NCBI RefSeq assembly: GCF_020023385.1
Contig: NZ_JAIQCL010000004.1
Location: 1-64,000 of the forward strand
From: Planococcus circulans
GTDB taxonomy: Bacteria > Bacillota > Bacilli > Bacillales_A > Planococcaceae
Reading direction: 5' to 3'
DNA length: 64,000 nt
Part shown: positions 29,526 through 38,268 of the stretch, one piece after another
Layout: each line of letters starts with the position of its first letter
How positions within the stretch are numbered: the stretch's first letter is position 1
Position numbers and translations under genes: made by a program
The notes under the pieces: model-generated
What the model was told of the DNA's origin: nothing
What the model saw: only the letters and a program-made list of their open reading frames with translations
Databases searched by the model: none

Positions 29526-30383
29526 CTAATAAGGCGAACCCCCATTTATGTGAAGGACCTGCCCTGTTACGTAGGAGGAATCATCGGAGGCTAAGTAGAC
29601 ATAGCCCGGCGCTAATTCGTCCGGCTGTCCTGGACGGCCCATCGGCGAACTGGTACCGAAGCCTTCTACCGTTTCAGCATCAAAAGATGCAGGAATCAAC
29701 GGTGTCCAGATGGGGCCTGGCGCTACACCGTTTACTCGAATTCCTTCTTTTACAAGAGAAGCGGATAAGGCACGTGTGAAGGCCAGAATCGCTCCTTTTG
29801 TAGATGAATAATCGATCAGTGTCGGCTCTCCTCGGAAAGCCGTAATGGAAGTCGTGTTGATGATGGATGCTCCCGGCTTCAAGTGATCCAGTGCTGCTTT
29901 AGTCAAATGGAACATGCTGAAAATATTGGTGCGGAATGTCCGCTCCAGCTGTTCTGCTGTGATGTCCTTCAGAGACTGCTGGACATGCTGTTCTGCCGCG
30001 TTATTGACCAGCACATCCAGTTTGCCGAATTCATCGATCACTTTTCGGATTACTTCCTGGCAAAAAGACTCATCTCCGATATCTCCGGCAATCAGCAGAC
30101 AGCGTCGCCCTTCCTGCTCGACGAATTTTTTGGTCTCTTCCGCATCTTCATGTTCATCAAGATAGGCAATGGCTACATCCGCTCCTTCTTTTGCAAACGC
30201 AAGAGCTATGGCGCGTCCAATCCCACTGTCTCCACCGGTGATCAACGCTGTTTTATCAGGCAGCCGGTGCGCCTTGCCGGCTAAATTCCCTTTAAAATCG
30301 GGTTTTGGATCCATTTCTGTCTCAAATCCCGGTTGCCGTTCCTGTTCCTGCGCTGGTACATTTTCTGGTTTGTTTTTCTCCAT
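29526..30383 (-). CDS. short-chain dehydrogenase, general-stress type
   Basis: A 285-aa NAD(P)-dependent oxidoreductase with the classical SDR core: cofactor loop GGDSGIGRA near residue 52, NNAA near 130, catalytic serine in NTTSITAF, and YxxxK in YSSTKGA. The polar N-terminal extension of about 40 residues rich in Pro, Glu and Gln (DPKPDF) is typical of the YdaD/YhxC/YhdF group, several of which are SigB-dependent in B. subtilis. A SigB-type promoter lies 42 bases upstream. The substrate is unknown. Confidence 0.87.
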   Translation of the reverse strand: MEKNKPENVPAQEQERQPGFETEMDPKPDFKGNLAGKAHRLPDKTALITGGDSGIGRAIALAFAKEGADVAIAYLDEHEDAEETKKFVEQEGRRCLLIAGDIGDESFCQEVIRKVIDEFGKLDVLVNNAAEQHVQQSLKDITAEQLERTFRTNIFSMFHLTKAALDHLKPGASIINTTSITAFRGEPTLIDYSSTKGAILAFTRALSASLVKEGIRVNGVAPGPIWTPLIPASFDAETVEGFGTSSPMGRPGQPDELAPGYVYLASDDSSYVTGQVLHINGGSPY

Positions 30384-30424
30384 TGTCCTATCCCTCCAAT
30401 TATTTTTTCAGATTGTTTTACGAT

Positions 30425-30449
30425 TTTCCCTTATTCTTACAAACTAAAC
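30425..30449 (-). promoter_or_regulatory. SigB-type promoter of the dehydrogenase
   Basis: On the minus strand GTTTAG (30444-30449), 13 bases, GGGAAA (30425-30430). The -35 has one mismatch and the -10 two, but the GGGA start and spacing fit, and homologues of the gene are SigB-controlled. Confidence 0.55.
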
Positions 30450-30458
30450 CTGGTCATA

Positions 30459-30498
30459 AAAAAAGCCAACGCCTCCAACTTACAGAGGTTCTGGCTGA
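30459..30498 (-). terminator. terminator after the 30.5-kb MFS gene
   Basis: An imperfect stem on the minus strand (AGCCAGAACCTC with GGAGGCGTTGGCT) spans the stop codon and ends in T7. Confidence 0.75.
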
Positions 30499-31772
30499 TT
30501 CGAAAGATTTTTTTGCAGTTCAGGATGCGCTTCTTTCAGGATAGACGGACGCATCAGATAGCTGGTCAACGCGATTAAACAAAGGCTGCTGGCACCTACA
30601 ATATACTCTGCCGGTACCACATCATACAGCAAGCCGAACAGCAGATAACCGAGCGGCATCATGGCCATCGCCATCGATTCCAAAATCCCGAAGACGCGGC
30701 CCCGATACTCTTCCTCCACATCTTTCTGCATCATGACCCCAATCGGCGTGTTGACGAACACGTTGGTGATGCCGAAAGTCAGCATGAGCAGCAGGAAATA
30801 AACTACCGTTGCTCCATACGATAAGCCAATAATTAAAGGGACGCCCATCCCTGCAAGCAACACAGACATCGCCAATATCCCCCTTTTAGCAAACTGCAAA
30901 GGAAATTTCACTTCTTTGCTGATGGAGAAGTAAATGGAAGCAGCCAGCATCCCCACTGCAATCATCGCTTCAATCATCCCAAAATGGGTTGCTTCCACCT
31001 GCAATTGCTGAACTGCGATAAATGGCAGACCGATCATCAAAGATGAGAAAAAGAAATTGATGCCGATGGCAGTTGTCACAATCACCATGATCACGCGGTT
31101 CGATTTCAAATACGCAAAGCCTTCTTTCATTTCCGTCAGCATGGTCTTTTTCAATTCGTCCATCGCATTTTCACTCCGAACTGTGAAGAGCTTGAAATTC
31201 ATCGTCGACTCCAGCAGGACCGCAACCGCATAGGCCGCCACTTGGATCAACAGAAAGACATTCATCGACACGAATCCAAAGAGGATTCCCCCGACCACAG
31301 GCCCGCCGATTGTGGCAATCGAAATCGCTGATTGGTTAAAGCCCATCGCCCGTTGAATGCGATCGGGGTCAATAAGGTTGGCAATTGCTGAAGAAAACGT
31401 AACGCTGGTGAACATGGAACTGATGGAAAGCAATGCGGTCGTTGTGTAGATGGCCGGCAACGACAAGCCGTTCATCAGACTGAAAATCAGCAAGCCTGCA
31501 ACCGAAAGCATACTGGCTATTTGAGAGAAAATCACAATGGCTTTTTTCGAATACTTATCTGCGGCATATCCTGCAAACGGTGCCATCAACGACCTCGGCA
31601 GGATGCTGCAGATCAAGTTGATCGCAAAACTGGCCGCTGAACCCGTCAATGCCAATACATATAAACTGATGCCAAATGCGTAAACCGAGCTTCCGAATGT
31701 CGAAATCAATTTGCTGGCCGTAAACGTATACAGATGATAAGTGGCTTGTTTAATGCGCGTTGCCTCGTTCAT
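30480..31772 (-). CDS. MFS exporter (MFS_3-like), divergent from an XRE-TPR regulator
   Basis: A 430-aa carrier with twelve predicted helices. Motif A reads GYAADKYSKK; the pattern resembles the MFS_3 group of drug and siderophore exporters. I choose ATG 31770-31772, with GGAGGAG 8 bases upstream, over the GTG three codons earlier. It is divergently transcribed from the regulator at 31888. A 17-bp palindrome just upstream of the ribosome site matches the one in front of the regulator, suggesting direct control. Cargo unknown. Confidence 0.85.
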   Translation of the reverse strand: MNEATRIKQATYHLYTFTASKLISTFGSSVYAFGISLYVLALTGSAASFAINLICSILPRSLMAPFAGYAADKYSKKAIVIFSQIASMLSVAGLLIFSLMNGLSLPAIYTTTALLSISSMFTSVTFSSAIANLIDPDRIQRAMGFNQSAISIATIGGPVVGGILFGFVSMNVFLLIQVAAYAVAVLLESTMNFKLFTVRSENAMDELKKTMLTEMKEGFAYLKSNRVIMVIVTTAIGINFFFSSLMIGLPFIAVQQLQVEATHFGMIEAMIAVGMLAASIYFSISKEVKFPLQFAKRGILAMSVLLAGMGVPLIIGLSYGATVVYFLLLMLTFGITNVFVNTPIGVMMQKDVEEEYRGRVFGILESMAMAMMPLGYLLFGLLYDVVPAEYIVGASSLCLIALTSYLMRPSILKEAHPELQKNLSNQPEPL

Positions 31773-31794
31773 GTTTTTCACTCCTCCAGTGAAA

Positions 31795-31811
31795 GTTTAA
31801 TTTAATTAAAC
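31795..31811. promoter_or_regulatory. palindromic operator 1 (MFS side)
   Basis: GTTTAATTTAATTAAAC, a near-perfect 17-bp palindrome, lies 23 bases upstream of the MFS start. Confidence 0.7.
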
Positions 31812-31848
31812 AAAATATAACATGGAGAAACTGGCAATGCAAGAGAAA

Positions 31849-31865
31849 GTTTAATATAATTAAAC
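31849..31865. promoter_or_regulatory. palindromic operator 2 (regulator side)
   Basis: GTTTAATATAATTAAAC differs from operator 1 only at the central position and lies 23 bases upstream of the regulator start. The centres are 54 bases apart, about five DNA turns. Confidence 0.7.
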
Positions 31866-31887
31866 TAATGAAAGGACAGGTGAGAAA

Positions 31888-33111
31888 ATGGCTACTTTAG
31901 GCGAACGCATCCGAAATTTACGCAAACAAAAAGGGTTGACCCTGCAAGCTTTGGCAGGTGATCAACTGACAAAAGGCATGCTGAGCTTGATTGAAAACAA
32001 TAAGGCGAACCCTTCAATGGAGAGCCTTTCTTATATAGCAGATCGCTTGGAAGTGGACCGCAACGAACTGCTGGAAGACGTCCCAGCCAATGAATTGAGA
32101 AACTTGCTGGAAGAAGTTGAGCAGCTTTACACGCGGGAACTTATCAGTGATGAGCTGATTGCCAAGTACAAGGAAATTGCCGGAAAAATAAAGCCTTATT
32201 TGGAGAAGCTGCCTTTTCGCTATGAATCCGCACGGCTTCTCGATATCTACAGCCGCTGCAGCTACCATAGCAAGCAAAACGACTGGCAGGACCCACTCGC
32301 AAAAGCCGAGGAAATCTATGATAGCCTGCACATGATCAACCAAAGTGCAGACCTTCATATTTTCAGGGCAATGATGGCTTTCACGGAGCATCGTTACAAG
32401 GAAGCCCTTTCCATGATCCAAACATCCCGCAGCCTTTTTGAAGAGCGCGCTGGTGTGTTGGATCCATTGAAGAAATTGGATTTCGATTATTATGAGTCCA
32501 TCCTTTACTCGGCTGTCGGAGATGGTGAAAACTCCAAGCGGTTGATGGAGGAAGCCATCACGTTCTCCAAAGAGCAGCAATTGTTTTACCGCATCGACGC
32601 GCTCTATCGCCTTGCCGGTTTCCAGGCGGTTTTAAACAGGGATATCGAAAATAAGGATCACTATATCGCTAAGCTTCGCCTGTTCGCTGATTTTACAGAC
32701 GATGAAGAAATCGGGGCTTTCGCGGATGCCATTGAAATCCATTACTTGAACTCTTTTGCACATGACTACGAAAAAGCCAACGCCCTAATCGACCAGAACC
32801 TGGAAAAGCATCAGGAAGATAAAATCTTTTTATTCGCCTTGGAAAAAGGCAAGGCCTTGTACGGACTCGGTCAGCTGAAGGAAGCGTTAGGCTGGCTGAA
32901 AAAACATACGCTGTGGGAATTTCTGCACCACCCTTATGATTTGTCGCTGCATTATGAAAAAGATGCCTATCTGGCTTTGATTTACCTGGAACTTGGTAAA
33001 AAAGAACTGGCAGTAAAACATGCCACTCTCGCCAAAGACCTGATTGAACCAATGCCGGATCTGCCGCACAAACTCTTCATCTTGAAGGTCTATGAACAAG
33101 TGACTGCATAG
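31888..33111 (+). CDS. XRE-family regulator with TPR-like domain
   Basis: A 407-aa protein. The N-terminal HTH_3 domain (about residues 5-60) contains LGERIRNLRKQKGLTLQAL, and LTKGMLSLIENNKANPS is the recognition part. The rest is all helical with TPR-like repeats (about residues 100-400). This is the architecture of RRNPP-type peptide-sensing regulators such as Rgg and PlcR; no signal-peptide gene is visible next to it. It probably controls itself and the divergent MFS exporter through the two palindromes. Confidence 0.85.
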   Translation: MATLGERIRNLRKQKGLTLQALAGDQLTKGMLSLIENNKANPSMESLSYIADRLEVDRNELLEDVPANELRNLLEEVEQLYTRELISDELIAKYKEIAGKIKPYLEKLPFRYESARLLDIYSRCSYHSKQNDWQDPLAKAEEIYDSLHMINQSADLHIFRAMMAFTEHRYKEALSMIQTSRSLFEERAGVLDPLKKLDFDYYESILYSAVGDGENSKRLMEEAITFSKEQQLFYRIDALYRLAGFQAVLNRDIENKDHYIAKLRLFADFTDDEEIGAFADAIEIHYLNSFAHDYEKANALIDQNLEKHQEDKIFLFALEKGKALYGLGQLKEALGWLKKHTLWEFLHHPYDLSLHYEKDAYLALIYLELGKKELAVKHATLAKDLIEPMPDLPHKLFILKVYEQVTA

Positions 33112-33113
33112 CA

Positions 33114-33146
33114 AAAGCCCGCCATCACATATGGCGGGCTTTTTCA
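33114..33146. terminator. bidirectional terminator
   Basis: The stem AAAGCCCGCCAT/ATGGCGGGCTTT with a 5-base loop lies between convergent genes and overlaps the last codons of the minus-strand fusion gene. Confidence 0.9.
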
Positions 33147-34678
33147 GTCGTATGGTAGCGTTGATAAATTTCATGGAATTCGAGGAATTGCTGCCAGTCC
33201 TTTTCGAATTCCGGCTGGATGCAAGAGATTTGAAACAAATCCCGGGCTTTTAAATAGCCGCTCGCCGAATGGAGCTCAAATCCGGAAAGGTGGGCGTCCT
33301 GTGCCAAGAAACCGGTCTCTTCTTCCGCTTCAAAAGTCCGGGACGTCGGATAGCCGGCTGCGAGAGCTGGCCAGTCCTTCGTATCTTCCAAAAGTTTTCT
33401 GAAACGTTCATCCAAAAGTTTATAGCGCTCGGGATAAGCGCTCAATGCACGCTTCATGCTCTCCAACACACTTGAAGGAAACGTAAAAGGCACACCTTCA
33501 GCATAAAGACCCAAATCCAAATAGCTTGGCAGCTTGCTATCCGGCGTAATCTCGTGATGCGCAAAAACAATGGCGATTCCGCTCATCGTTCCGACCGCTT
33601 TTCCGCTCGCCGCTGTCGCCAACCAGACATCCCTCAAGGAAAATGGCAATGCACCAAAACTGCTGATGCAGTCGAGGCATAACCGGATTCCCTGTTGTGC
33701 GCAAAGATCCGCTAAGGCGCGAAAATCGTTGATTTGCCCGGTCGAAGTTTCGCCATGGACCATCAGCACCCATCCATAGTCTCCAGTTTCCAGCTGTTCT
33801 GTTGTCTTTTTAAAATTGAAAGCCTGGCCCCATGGTGCGTTATCCACCGTGTAATCCAAGCCAAGACGTTCTGCCTGGTTGACCAGCCTTCTGCCGAATT
33901 CGCCATTCACCAAAATCAGGCCTTTGGAATCCAGCCGCTTGATTTGCGCAAGCATCGCTTCATTGGCCAAGGTTCCACTTCCAGCCAGTAAGTAAGGCGT
34001 GGATTCCGCCATTTCAACGAGCAGGCGGTCGACGCCTTGTCGAACTTCATGGAAAGCCGCGGACCGATGGGAAATGGGTGACTCCTGGAACGGCGCTGCG
34101 AGCTGCTCAGTCAACGCAACAGGACCTGGCACGAACAGCCGGCGTTTTCCCTGAAGCCTTGCCGCCACAGAGTTGCTGTACTGCCGGCGGGTGGTGACCA
34201 TCGGAATGAATACAGCTTCACCTGTACCCATCGGCTCGGCAAACGGACGGAAGCCTAACTGGCCATATAATTTCAATTGGCGGGTAGTGCCGGAAATGAT
34301 TGCAGATTCAAAGCCCTGTTCCAGACAAAAATCGGATAATGCCCGGGCCAAAAGAAAAAATACACGTCCATTGCGATGCGCTTTACGGACAGCCAACAGG
34401 CGGATTTCACAGACTTCCCCAATATCCTGCAAAAAACCCTCCACTTTCCCAATCTTCAGATCCAGGGAGAAAGGCCGTTCAGACCGTAGCGCAATCATCC
34501 CCACTACTTCCATTCCCGATAGGACAATCAAATACATGTTCTGCTCATGAAATCGATCGGTACGCATGCCACTGCCATCGGCCTCGTGCTGTGGAATCTC
34601 TTCGACAAAAGTTTCATAGTTCAGCCGCGCAATTTCATCGAACTCCGTTTTTGTTCGGGCAATCTTGCACCAATACAC
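33125..34678 (-). CDS. GNAT acyltransferase - class V aminotransferase fusion
   Basis: A 517-aa two-domain protein. Residues 1-165 form a GNAT-like domain (RLNYETFVEE near the start, LLAVRKAHRNGRVFFLLARAL as the CoA-loop region, YGQLGFRPF at the end) recalling N-acyl amino acid or acyl-homoserine-lactone synthases. Residues 180-500 form a fold type I class V aminotransferase: PGPVALT, GSGTLANEA, HGETSTGQ, DCISSFG (PLP-ring Asp336) and SGKAVG (Schiff-base Lys360), closest to AGT/PhnW-type enzymes. The start is GTG 34676-34678. It follows the FAD oxidase gene after 15 bases, so they form one operon. Substrates are unknown. Confidence 0.85.
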   Translation of the reverse strand: MYWCKIARTKTEFDEIARLNYETFVEEIPQHEADGSGMRTDRFHEQNMYLIVLSGMEVVGMIALRSERPFSLDLKIGKVEGFLQDIGEVCEIRLLAVRKAHRNGRVFFLLARALSDFCLEQGFESAIISGTTRQLKLYGQLGFRPFAEPMGTGEAVFIPMVTTRRQYSNSVAARLQGKRRLFVPGPVALTEQLAAPFQESPISHRSAAFHEVRQGVDRLLVEMAESTPYLLAGSGTLANEAMLAQIKRLDSKGLILVNGEFGRRLVNQAERLGLDYTVDNAPWGQAFNFKKTTEQLETGDYGWVLMVHGETSTGQINDFRALADLCAQQGIRLCLDCISSFGALPFSLRDVWLATAASGKAVGTMSGIAIVFAHHEITPDSKLPSYLDLGLYAEGVPFTFPSSVLESMKRALSAYPERYKLLDERFRKLLEDTKDWPALAAGYPTSRTFEAEEETGFLAQDAHLSGFELHSASGYLKARDLFQISCIQPEFEKDWQQFLEFHEIYQRYHTTEKARHM

Positions 34679-34693
34679 AATTGTCCGCCCCCT

Positions 34694-35809
34694 TCACTTC
34701 CTGAATGCATCTTCTACTAGGTAAAGACTTAAATCGATCTCAACAGGTTCCCCGAGCGCCAGCTTTGCCAGCTGGCCACCCAGATAAGGGCCCGCCGTCA
34801 GACCTGATGCCCCGAGGCCGTTCGCCGCAAAGAAGTTGGGTTGCCCGGGAACTTGGCCGATAAACGGCAGCGCGCTGGTCGTAGCTGGCCGAAAGCCGGT
34901 CGCCGCACCGGCGATTTCCGCCTTCCCGAGACCCGGAGCCGCTTCCAGTGTTTTGTCCAGAATGTGGTGCATGCCCTCTGCTGTCAGCTTGTCGTCAAAA
35001 CCGGCGCCATTTTCATGCGTCGCCCCCGCAACGATCCGGCCCTCATCAAACGGGACAATATATTGTCCATAAGGCACCATAGCAACCGGCCACTTGCCGG
35101 TCTGCTGTCCTTCCGCCTGCAAATGAAGAATTTGGGCTTTTTGCGGAACAATATCGAGATCCAATCCTAAAGGTTTGAATAAGTCCGCTGCCCAGGCGCC
35201 TCCTGTCGAAATGACCCGATCCGCCAGCAAATCCTCGGCGTCTATTGTCACTCCGATAACTTGCGATTCCTCAATCAACAGTTCAGCATTGCCCACCAGT
35301 TTTTTTGCCCCCAATTTGACGGCAGCAGAAATCAACGCATCGCGGATTGCCCGGCCATCGACACGGGCAGCCCCACTGACCCATAATGACCCATACTCTT
35401 CTGTTGCAAATGGGAAAAGCTCTCTTGTTTCATCTGGAGACAACCGCTTGATATCCCCCATTTCCGGAGCATCCAATCGCCGTTCATAAGCCTTCTGCTC
35501 CATCTTATCCAGCTTGCTGTCTTCATGGATGCTGACAATGCCGACTTGCTTATAACCTGTATCCGTCTCCCCTAAAGCTTCCAGCTCCCGAATCAAGTCC
35601 GGGTAGTACTTGGCACCATTTTTCGCCAGGCCATACCAGGCTTTGTTTCTTCGCTGTGAGATCCATGGACAGACGATTCCTGCTGCCGCTCCTGTTGCCT
35701 GTCCTTTATCGCCCCGATCAACCAACACCACCGATGCTCCTGCCTTTGCCGCATGATATGCAGCAGAGGCCCCTAATATTCCTGATCCGATAATTATCAA
35801 TGATTTCAT
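34694..35809 (-). CDS. FAD-dependent amino acid/amine oxidase (DAO family)
   Basis: A 371-aa flavoprotein. The dinucleotide fold GSGILGASAAYHAAKAG sits at the N terminus, ending in Asp of VLVDRG. Family motifs near the C terminus include GAATGFRPATTSALPFIG. It resembles DadA- or glycine-oxidase-type enzymes, which oxidise an amine to an imine or keto acid. It is the first gene of an operon with the GNAT-aminotransferase and is divergent from an MBL hydrolase. Confidence 0.87.
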   Translation of the reverse strand: MKSLIIIGSGILGASAAYHAAKAGASVVLVDRGDKGQATGAAAGIVCPWISQRRNKAWYGLAKNGAKYYPDLIRELEALGETDTGYKQVGIVSIHEDSKLDKMEQKAYERRLDAPEMGDIKRLSPDETRELFPFATEEYGSLWVSGAARVDGRAIRDALISAAVKLGAKKLVGNAELLIEESQVIGVTIDAEDLLADRVISTGGAWAADLFKPLGLDLDIVPQKAQILHLQAEGQQTGKWPVAMVPYGQYIVPFDEGRIVAGATHENGAGFDDKLTAEGMHHILDKTLEAAPGLGKAEIAGAATGFRPATTSALPFIGQVPGQPNFFAANGLGASGLTAGPYLGGQLAKLALGEPVEIDLSLYLVEDAFRK

Positions 35810-35976
35810 TTAAACACCCAGTTTCAAAAAGTCTCGTGTCTTCATTCTAATCGAGTCAGCGAAGAGACTCAAACCCATTTCGTGAATTTAGCAGCCACCG
35901 GATTTGAATTTCGGTTTTGGGGGTAAAGCATAGAATAGAAAGTCAGCGGAAGTCTACAGGAGGAGGAATCAGTTTT

Positions 35977-36822
35977 ATGGAAAGAAGTTCAGCAACCGAA
36001 AGTATCTTGCCTATGACATCCATTCGAAGTGGATCAGGGATTGAGTTGACCCCCGATGTTTACTGTTATACCGTACAGATCGCAAATGTCTTCTTTATCG
36101 GAAATCCGGAAGTCAGCAATGAATGGGTATTGGTCGATGCCGGTATGCCGCATTCCACGAACAAAATTCTTAAGGCCGCGGAAAACCGCTTCGGACCAGA
36201 CCACCAGTTGAAAGCGATCATTCTGACACACGGCCATTTCGACCATGTTGGCAGCCTAATCGACATCTTGGAGCAATACAAAGTTCCGGTCTATGCTCAT
36301 CCGCTCGAATTCCCATACTTGACAGGCGCAACCGATTATCCACAACCCGATACTTCTGTTCAAGGCGGCATGGTAGCCAAAATGTCCGGGATTTTCCCTG
36401 TCAAAGCCATCGACATCTCTGCGCATCTTCACGAGCTGCCCTCAGATGGCAGTGTACCGGGAATGCCGGGATGGCAATGGCTTCATACGCCTGGACATTC
36501 AGAAGGCCATGTCTCGCTGTTCAGGGAGCAGGGCCGCGTCCTGATTGCCGGAGACGCTTTTGTTACAGTGAAACAGGATTCACTCTATAAAGTGCTGCGC
36601 CAGAAAAAAGCCATTCATGGGCCGCCGGTCTATTTGACAACAAACTGGCGAGCCGCCTGGGAATCGGTTTGCAAGCTGGCGGATCTTGAGCCTTCCATTG
36701 CTGCAACAGGACATGGCAAACCCGTAAAAGGAGCAGCACTGGCCAAGGGACTGGTTTCCCTGGCCGAGAACTTCCAGGAAGAAGCTGTCCCAGCGCACGG
36801 AAAATACGTTCATACCAAATAA
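35977..36822 (+). CDS. MBL-fold metallo-hydrolase
   Basis: A 281-aa metallo-beta-lactamase-fold hydrolase. The metal motif THGHFDHVG lies about residues 85-93, with further ligands in TPGHSEGH, AGDAF and TGHGKP, as in glyoxalase-II-like enzymes. I choose ATG 35977-35979 preceded by AGGAGGAGG; the open frame extends 20 codons upstream without a site. It is divergent from the oxidase operon. The substrate is unknown. Confidence 0.88.
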   Translation: MERSSATESILPMTSIRSGSGIELTPDVYCYTVQIANVFFIGNPEVSNEWVLVDAGMPHSTNKILKAAENRFGPDHQLKAIILTHGHFDHVGSLIDILEQYKVPVYAHPLEFPYLTGATDYPQPDTSVQGGMVAKMSGIFPVKAIDISAHLHELPSDGSVPGMPGWQWLHTPGHSEGHVSLFREQGRVLIAGDAFVTVKQDSLYKVLRQKKAIHGPPVYLTTNWRAAWESVCKLADLEPSIAATGHGKPVKGAALAKGLVSLAENFQEEAVPAHGKYVHTK

Positions 36823-36831
36823 AAGTGTTGT

Positions 36832-36883
36832 CCAGCAAGAAACAGCGGGTTTTACAGTCCGGTGTTTCTTGCTGGTTTTTATG
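36832..36883 (+). terminator. terminator after the MBL gene
   Basis: The stem CCAGCAAGAAACA/TGTTTCTTGCTGG (13 bp, 18-base loop) is followed by T5. Confidence 0.85.
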
Positions 36884-36916
36884 TAATTTCAAATGAAGGA
36901 AAATTCAAAATACGAT

Positions 36917-36941
36917 GTTTAGATTTATTTTAGACGGGTAT
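36917..36941 (+). promoter_or_regulatory. SigB-type promoter of the sucrose genes
   Basis: GTTTAG (36917-36922), 13 bases, GGGTAT (36936-36941): a perfect -10 and one mismatch in the -35. It lies 62 bases upstream of the glycosyltransferase start, and the preceding gene ends in a terminator. Confidence 0.75.
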
Positions 36942-37002
36942 ACTAATTAAGCGGTCTCTGTTTACTAAGAGCCTAAGTACGATAAAAAGGAGTTGAGCTT
37001 TG

Positions 37003-38268
37003 ATGAATAAAAAAGCATTGTTTATTTCGGATCATGGTGATCCTTTAGCGAAACTCGGTGGCAAACAAGCGGGTGGACAAAATAATTATGTAAAACAATT
37101 AGCGCTTGCATTAGAAGATAAAGGTTGGCAAGTTGATGTCGCTACGCATTGGTGCGATTCTTCAGCTCCTCAAATAGAGACATTCGGAAACACATGCCGT
37201 GTCATCAGACTTGAAGCCGGCCATAGAGGATTCGTTTCGAAAGATGAAATGTATTCCATGCTTCCAGCTTTTTATGAAGAACTGAAAACTACATTGACCC
37301 TTGATTCCTATGATATTGTTCATACGCATTATTGGCTGTCAGGCTTAATCGGCAAAAAACTGAAGAAAGACTTTGGCCTGCCATATGTGCATACCGCACA
37401 CTCACTTGGATGGGCAAAAGAAAAAGCAACAGGAGTTCATGATCAGCGCCGCATCAATGCGGAAAAAGCAATTTTGAAAAACGCCGATCAGGTATTGGCT
37501 ACCACCAATAACGAAAAACAATTGATCAAAACTTTTGTTGATTCTCCTTCTCCCATCAAAGTTATCCCCATCGGAGTAGACCAGGCATTCAAAGTGCGTG
37601 GCAACCGGACACATTTACGCAGAAAATTCGGCTACAATAACCCTCTCTTTGTCTTTGCCGGGAGACTGGAAGTAACCAAAGGCATTTTCACTTTATTGAG
37701 AGCTTTTCAATTGCTGGCAGAAAGAACCGACTCTTCCAATACTCCACACCTGATCATCGCAGGCGGAGATGCAGAATCCATCGATATGGAAACCAAATTG
37801 CCTAAAGACACAAAATTACGGGAAGCCCTGCGAGGCATTGAAGATCGGGTCGAGTTCCTGGGACCACAATCTCAAGACGAATTGGCTTTGTTATTCAATT
37901 CTGCAACCGCAACGATTGTACCAAGTTTCTACGAATCTTTCGGAATGGTCGCTGCAGAAGCACAGGCTTGCGGCAGTCCTGTCATCGCGTCAGACGTCGG
38001 CGGATTGAAGAACGTTGTGCAGGACGGCATTACCGGCCTATTGGTTGAAACAAAAAATGAAATCGATTTGGCAATCGCGATGGAAGTCCTATCAGCGAAT
38101 ACGCTGTTGACGGAACGCCTAAGCCGTCAAGCGGTAAAGATTGCACGTAAAGATTTCGACTGGGATTCCATTTCCAAACGGATAAATTCATTGTATGAGG
38201 TGATCATCGGTGCACGGAGCAACGCATTTGTTAGCAACAGATTTGGACGGGACATTGGTCGGCGATAA
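37003..38268 (+). CDS. GT4 glycosyltransferase, likely sucrose-phosphate synthase
   Basis: A 421-aa GT-B enzyme. The N-terminal glycine-rich acceptor motif LGGKQAGGQNNYV, HTHYWLSG and HTAHSLGWAK are typical of sucrose-phosphate synthases and relatives; the C-terminal EX7E element is in VPSFYESFGMVAAEA. SPS joins UDP- or ADP-glucose to fructose-6-phosphate. Assignment rests mainly on the partner: the next gene, overlapping by 59 bases, is a sucrose-phosphate-phosphatase-type HAD. ATG 37003 follows AAGGAG. Another GT4 product, such as glucosylglycerate, is not excluded. Confidence 0.8.
   Translation: MNKKALFISDHGDPLAKLGGKQAGGQNNYVKQLALALEDKGWQVDVATHWCDSSAPQIETFGNTCRVIRLEAGHRGFVSKDEMYSMLPAFYEELKTTLTLDSYDIVHTHYWLSGLIGKKLKKDFGLPYVHTAHSLGWAKEKATGVHDQRRINAEKAILKNADQVLATTNNEKQLIKTFVDSPSPIKVIPIGVDQAFKVRGNRTHLRRKFGYNNPLFVFAGRLEVTKGIFTLLRAFQLLAERTDSSNTPHLIIAGGDAESIDMETKLPKDTKLREALRGIEDRVEFLGPQSQDELALLFNSATATIVPSFYESFGMVAAEAQACGSPVIASDVGGLKNVVQDGITGLLVETKNEIDLAIAMEVLSANTLLTERLSRQAVKIARKDFDWDSISKRINSLYEVIIGARSNAFVSNRFGRDIGRR

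Noticed and set aside
28821-29594. Several overlapping open frames of 60-165 codons on both strands
   Set aside because: They arise from the 124-bp repeat modules: the same peptide segments recur in both directions, composition is Arg/Ser/Pro-rich, and no ribosome sites are present.
35895-35930. SigB promoter before the MBL gene (GGGTAA seen)
   Set aside because: No GTTT-like -35 at the right spacing; the nearest one is adjacent to the -10.
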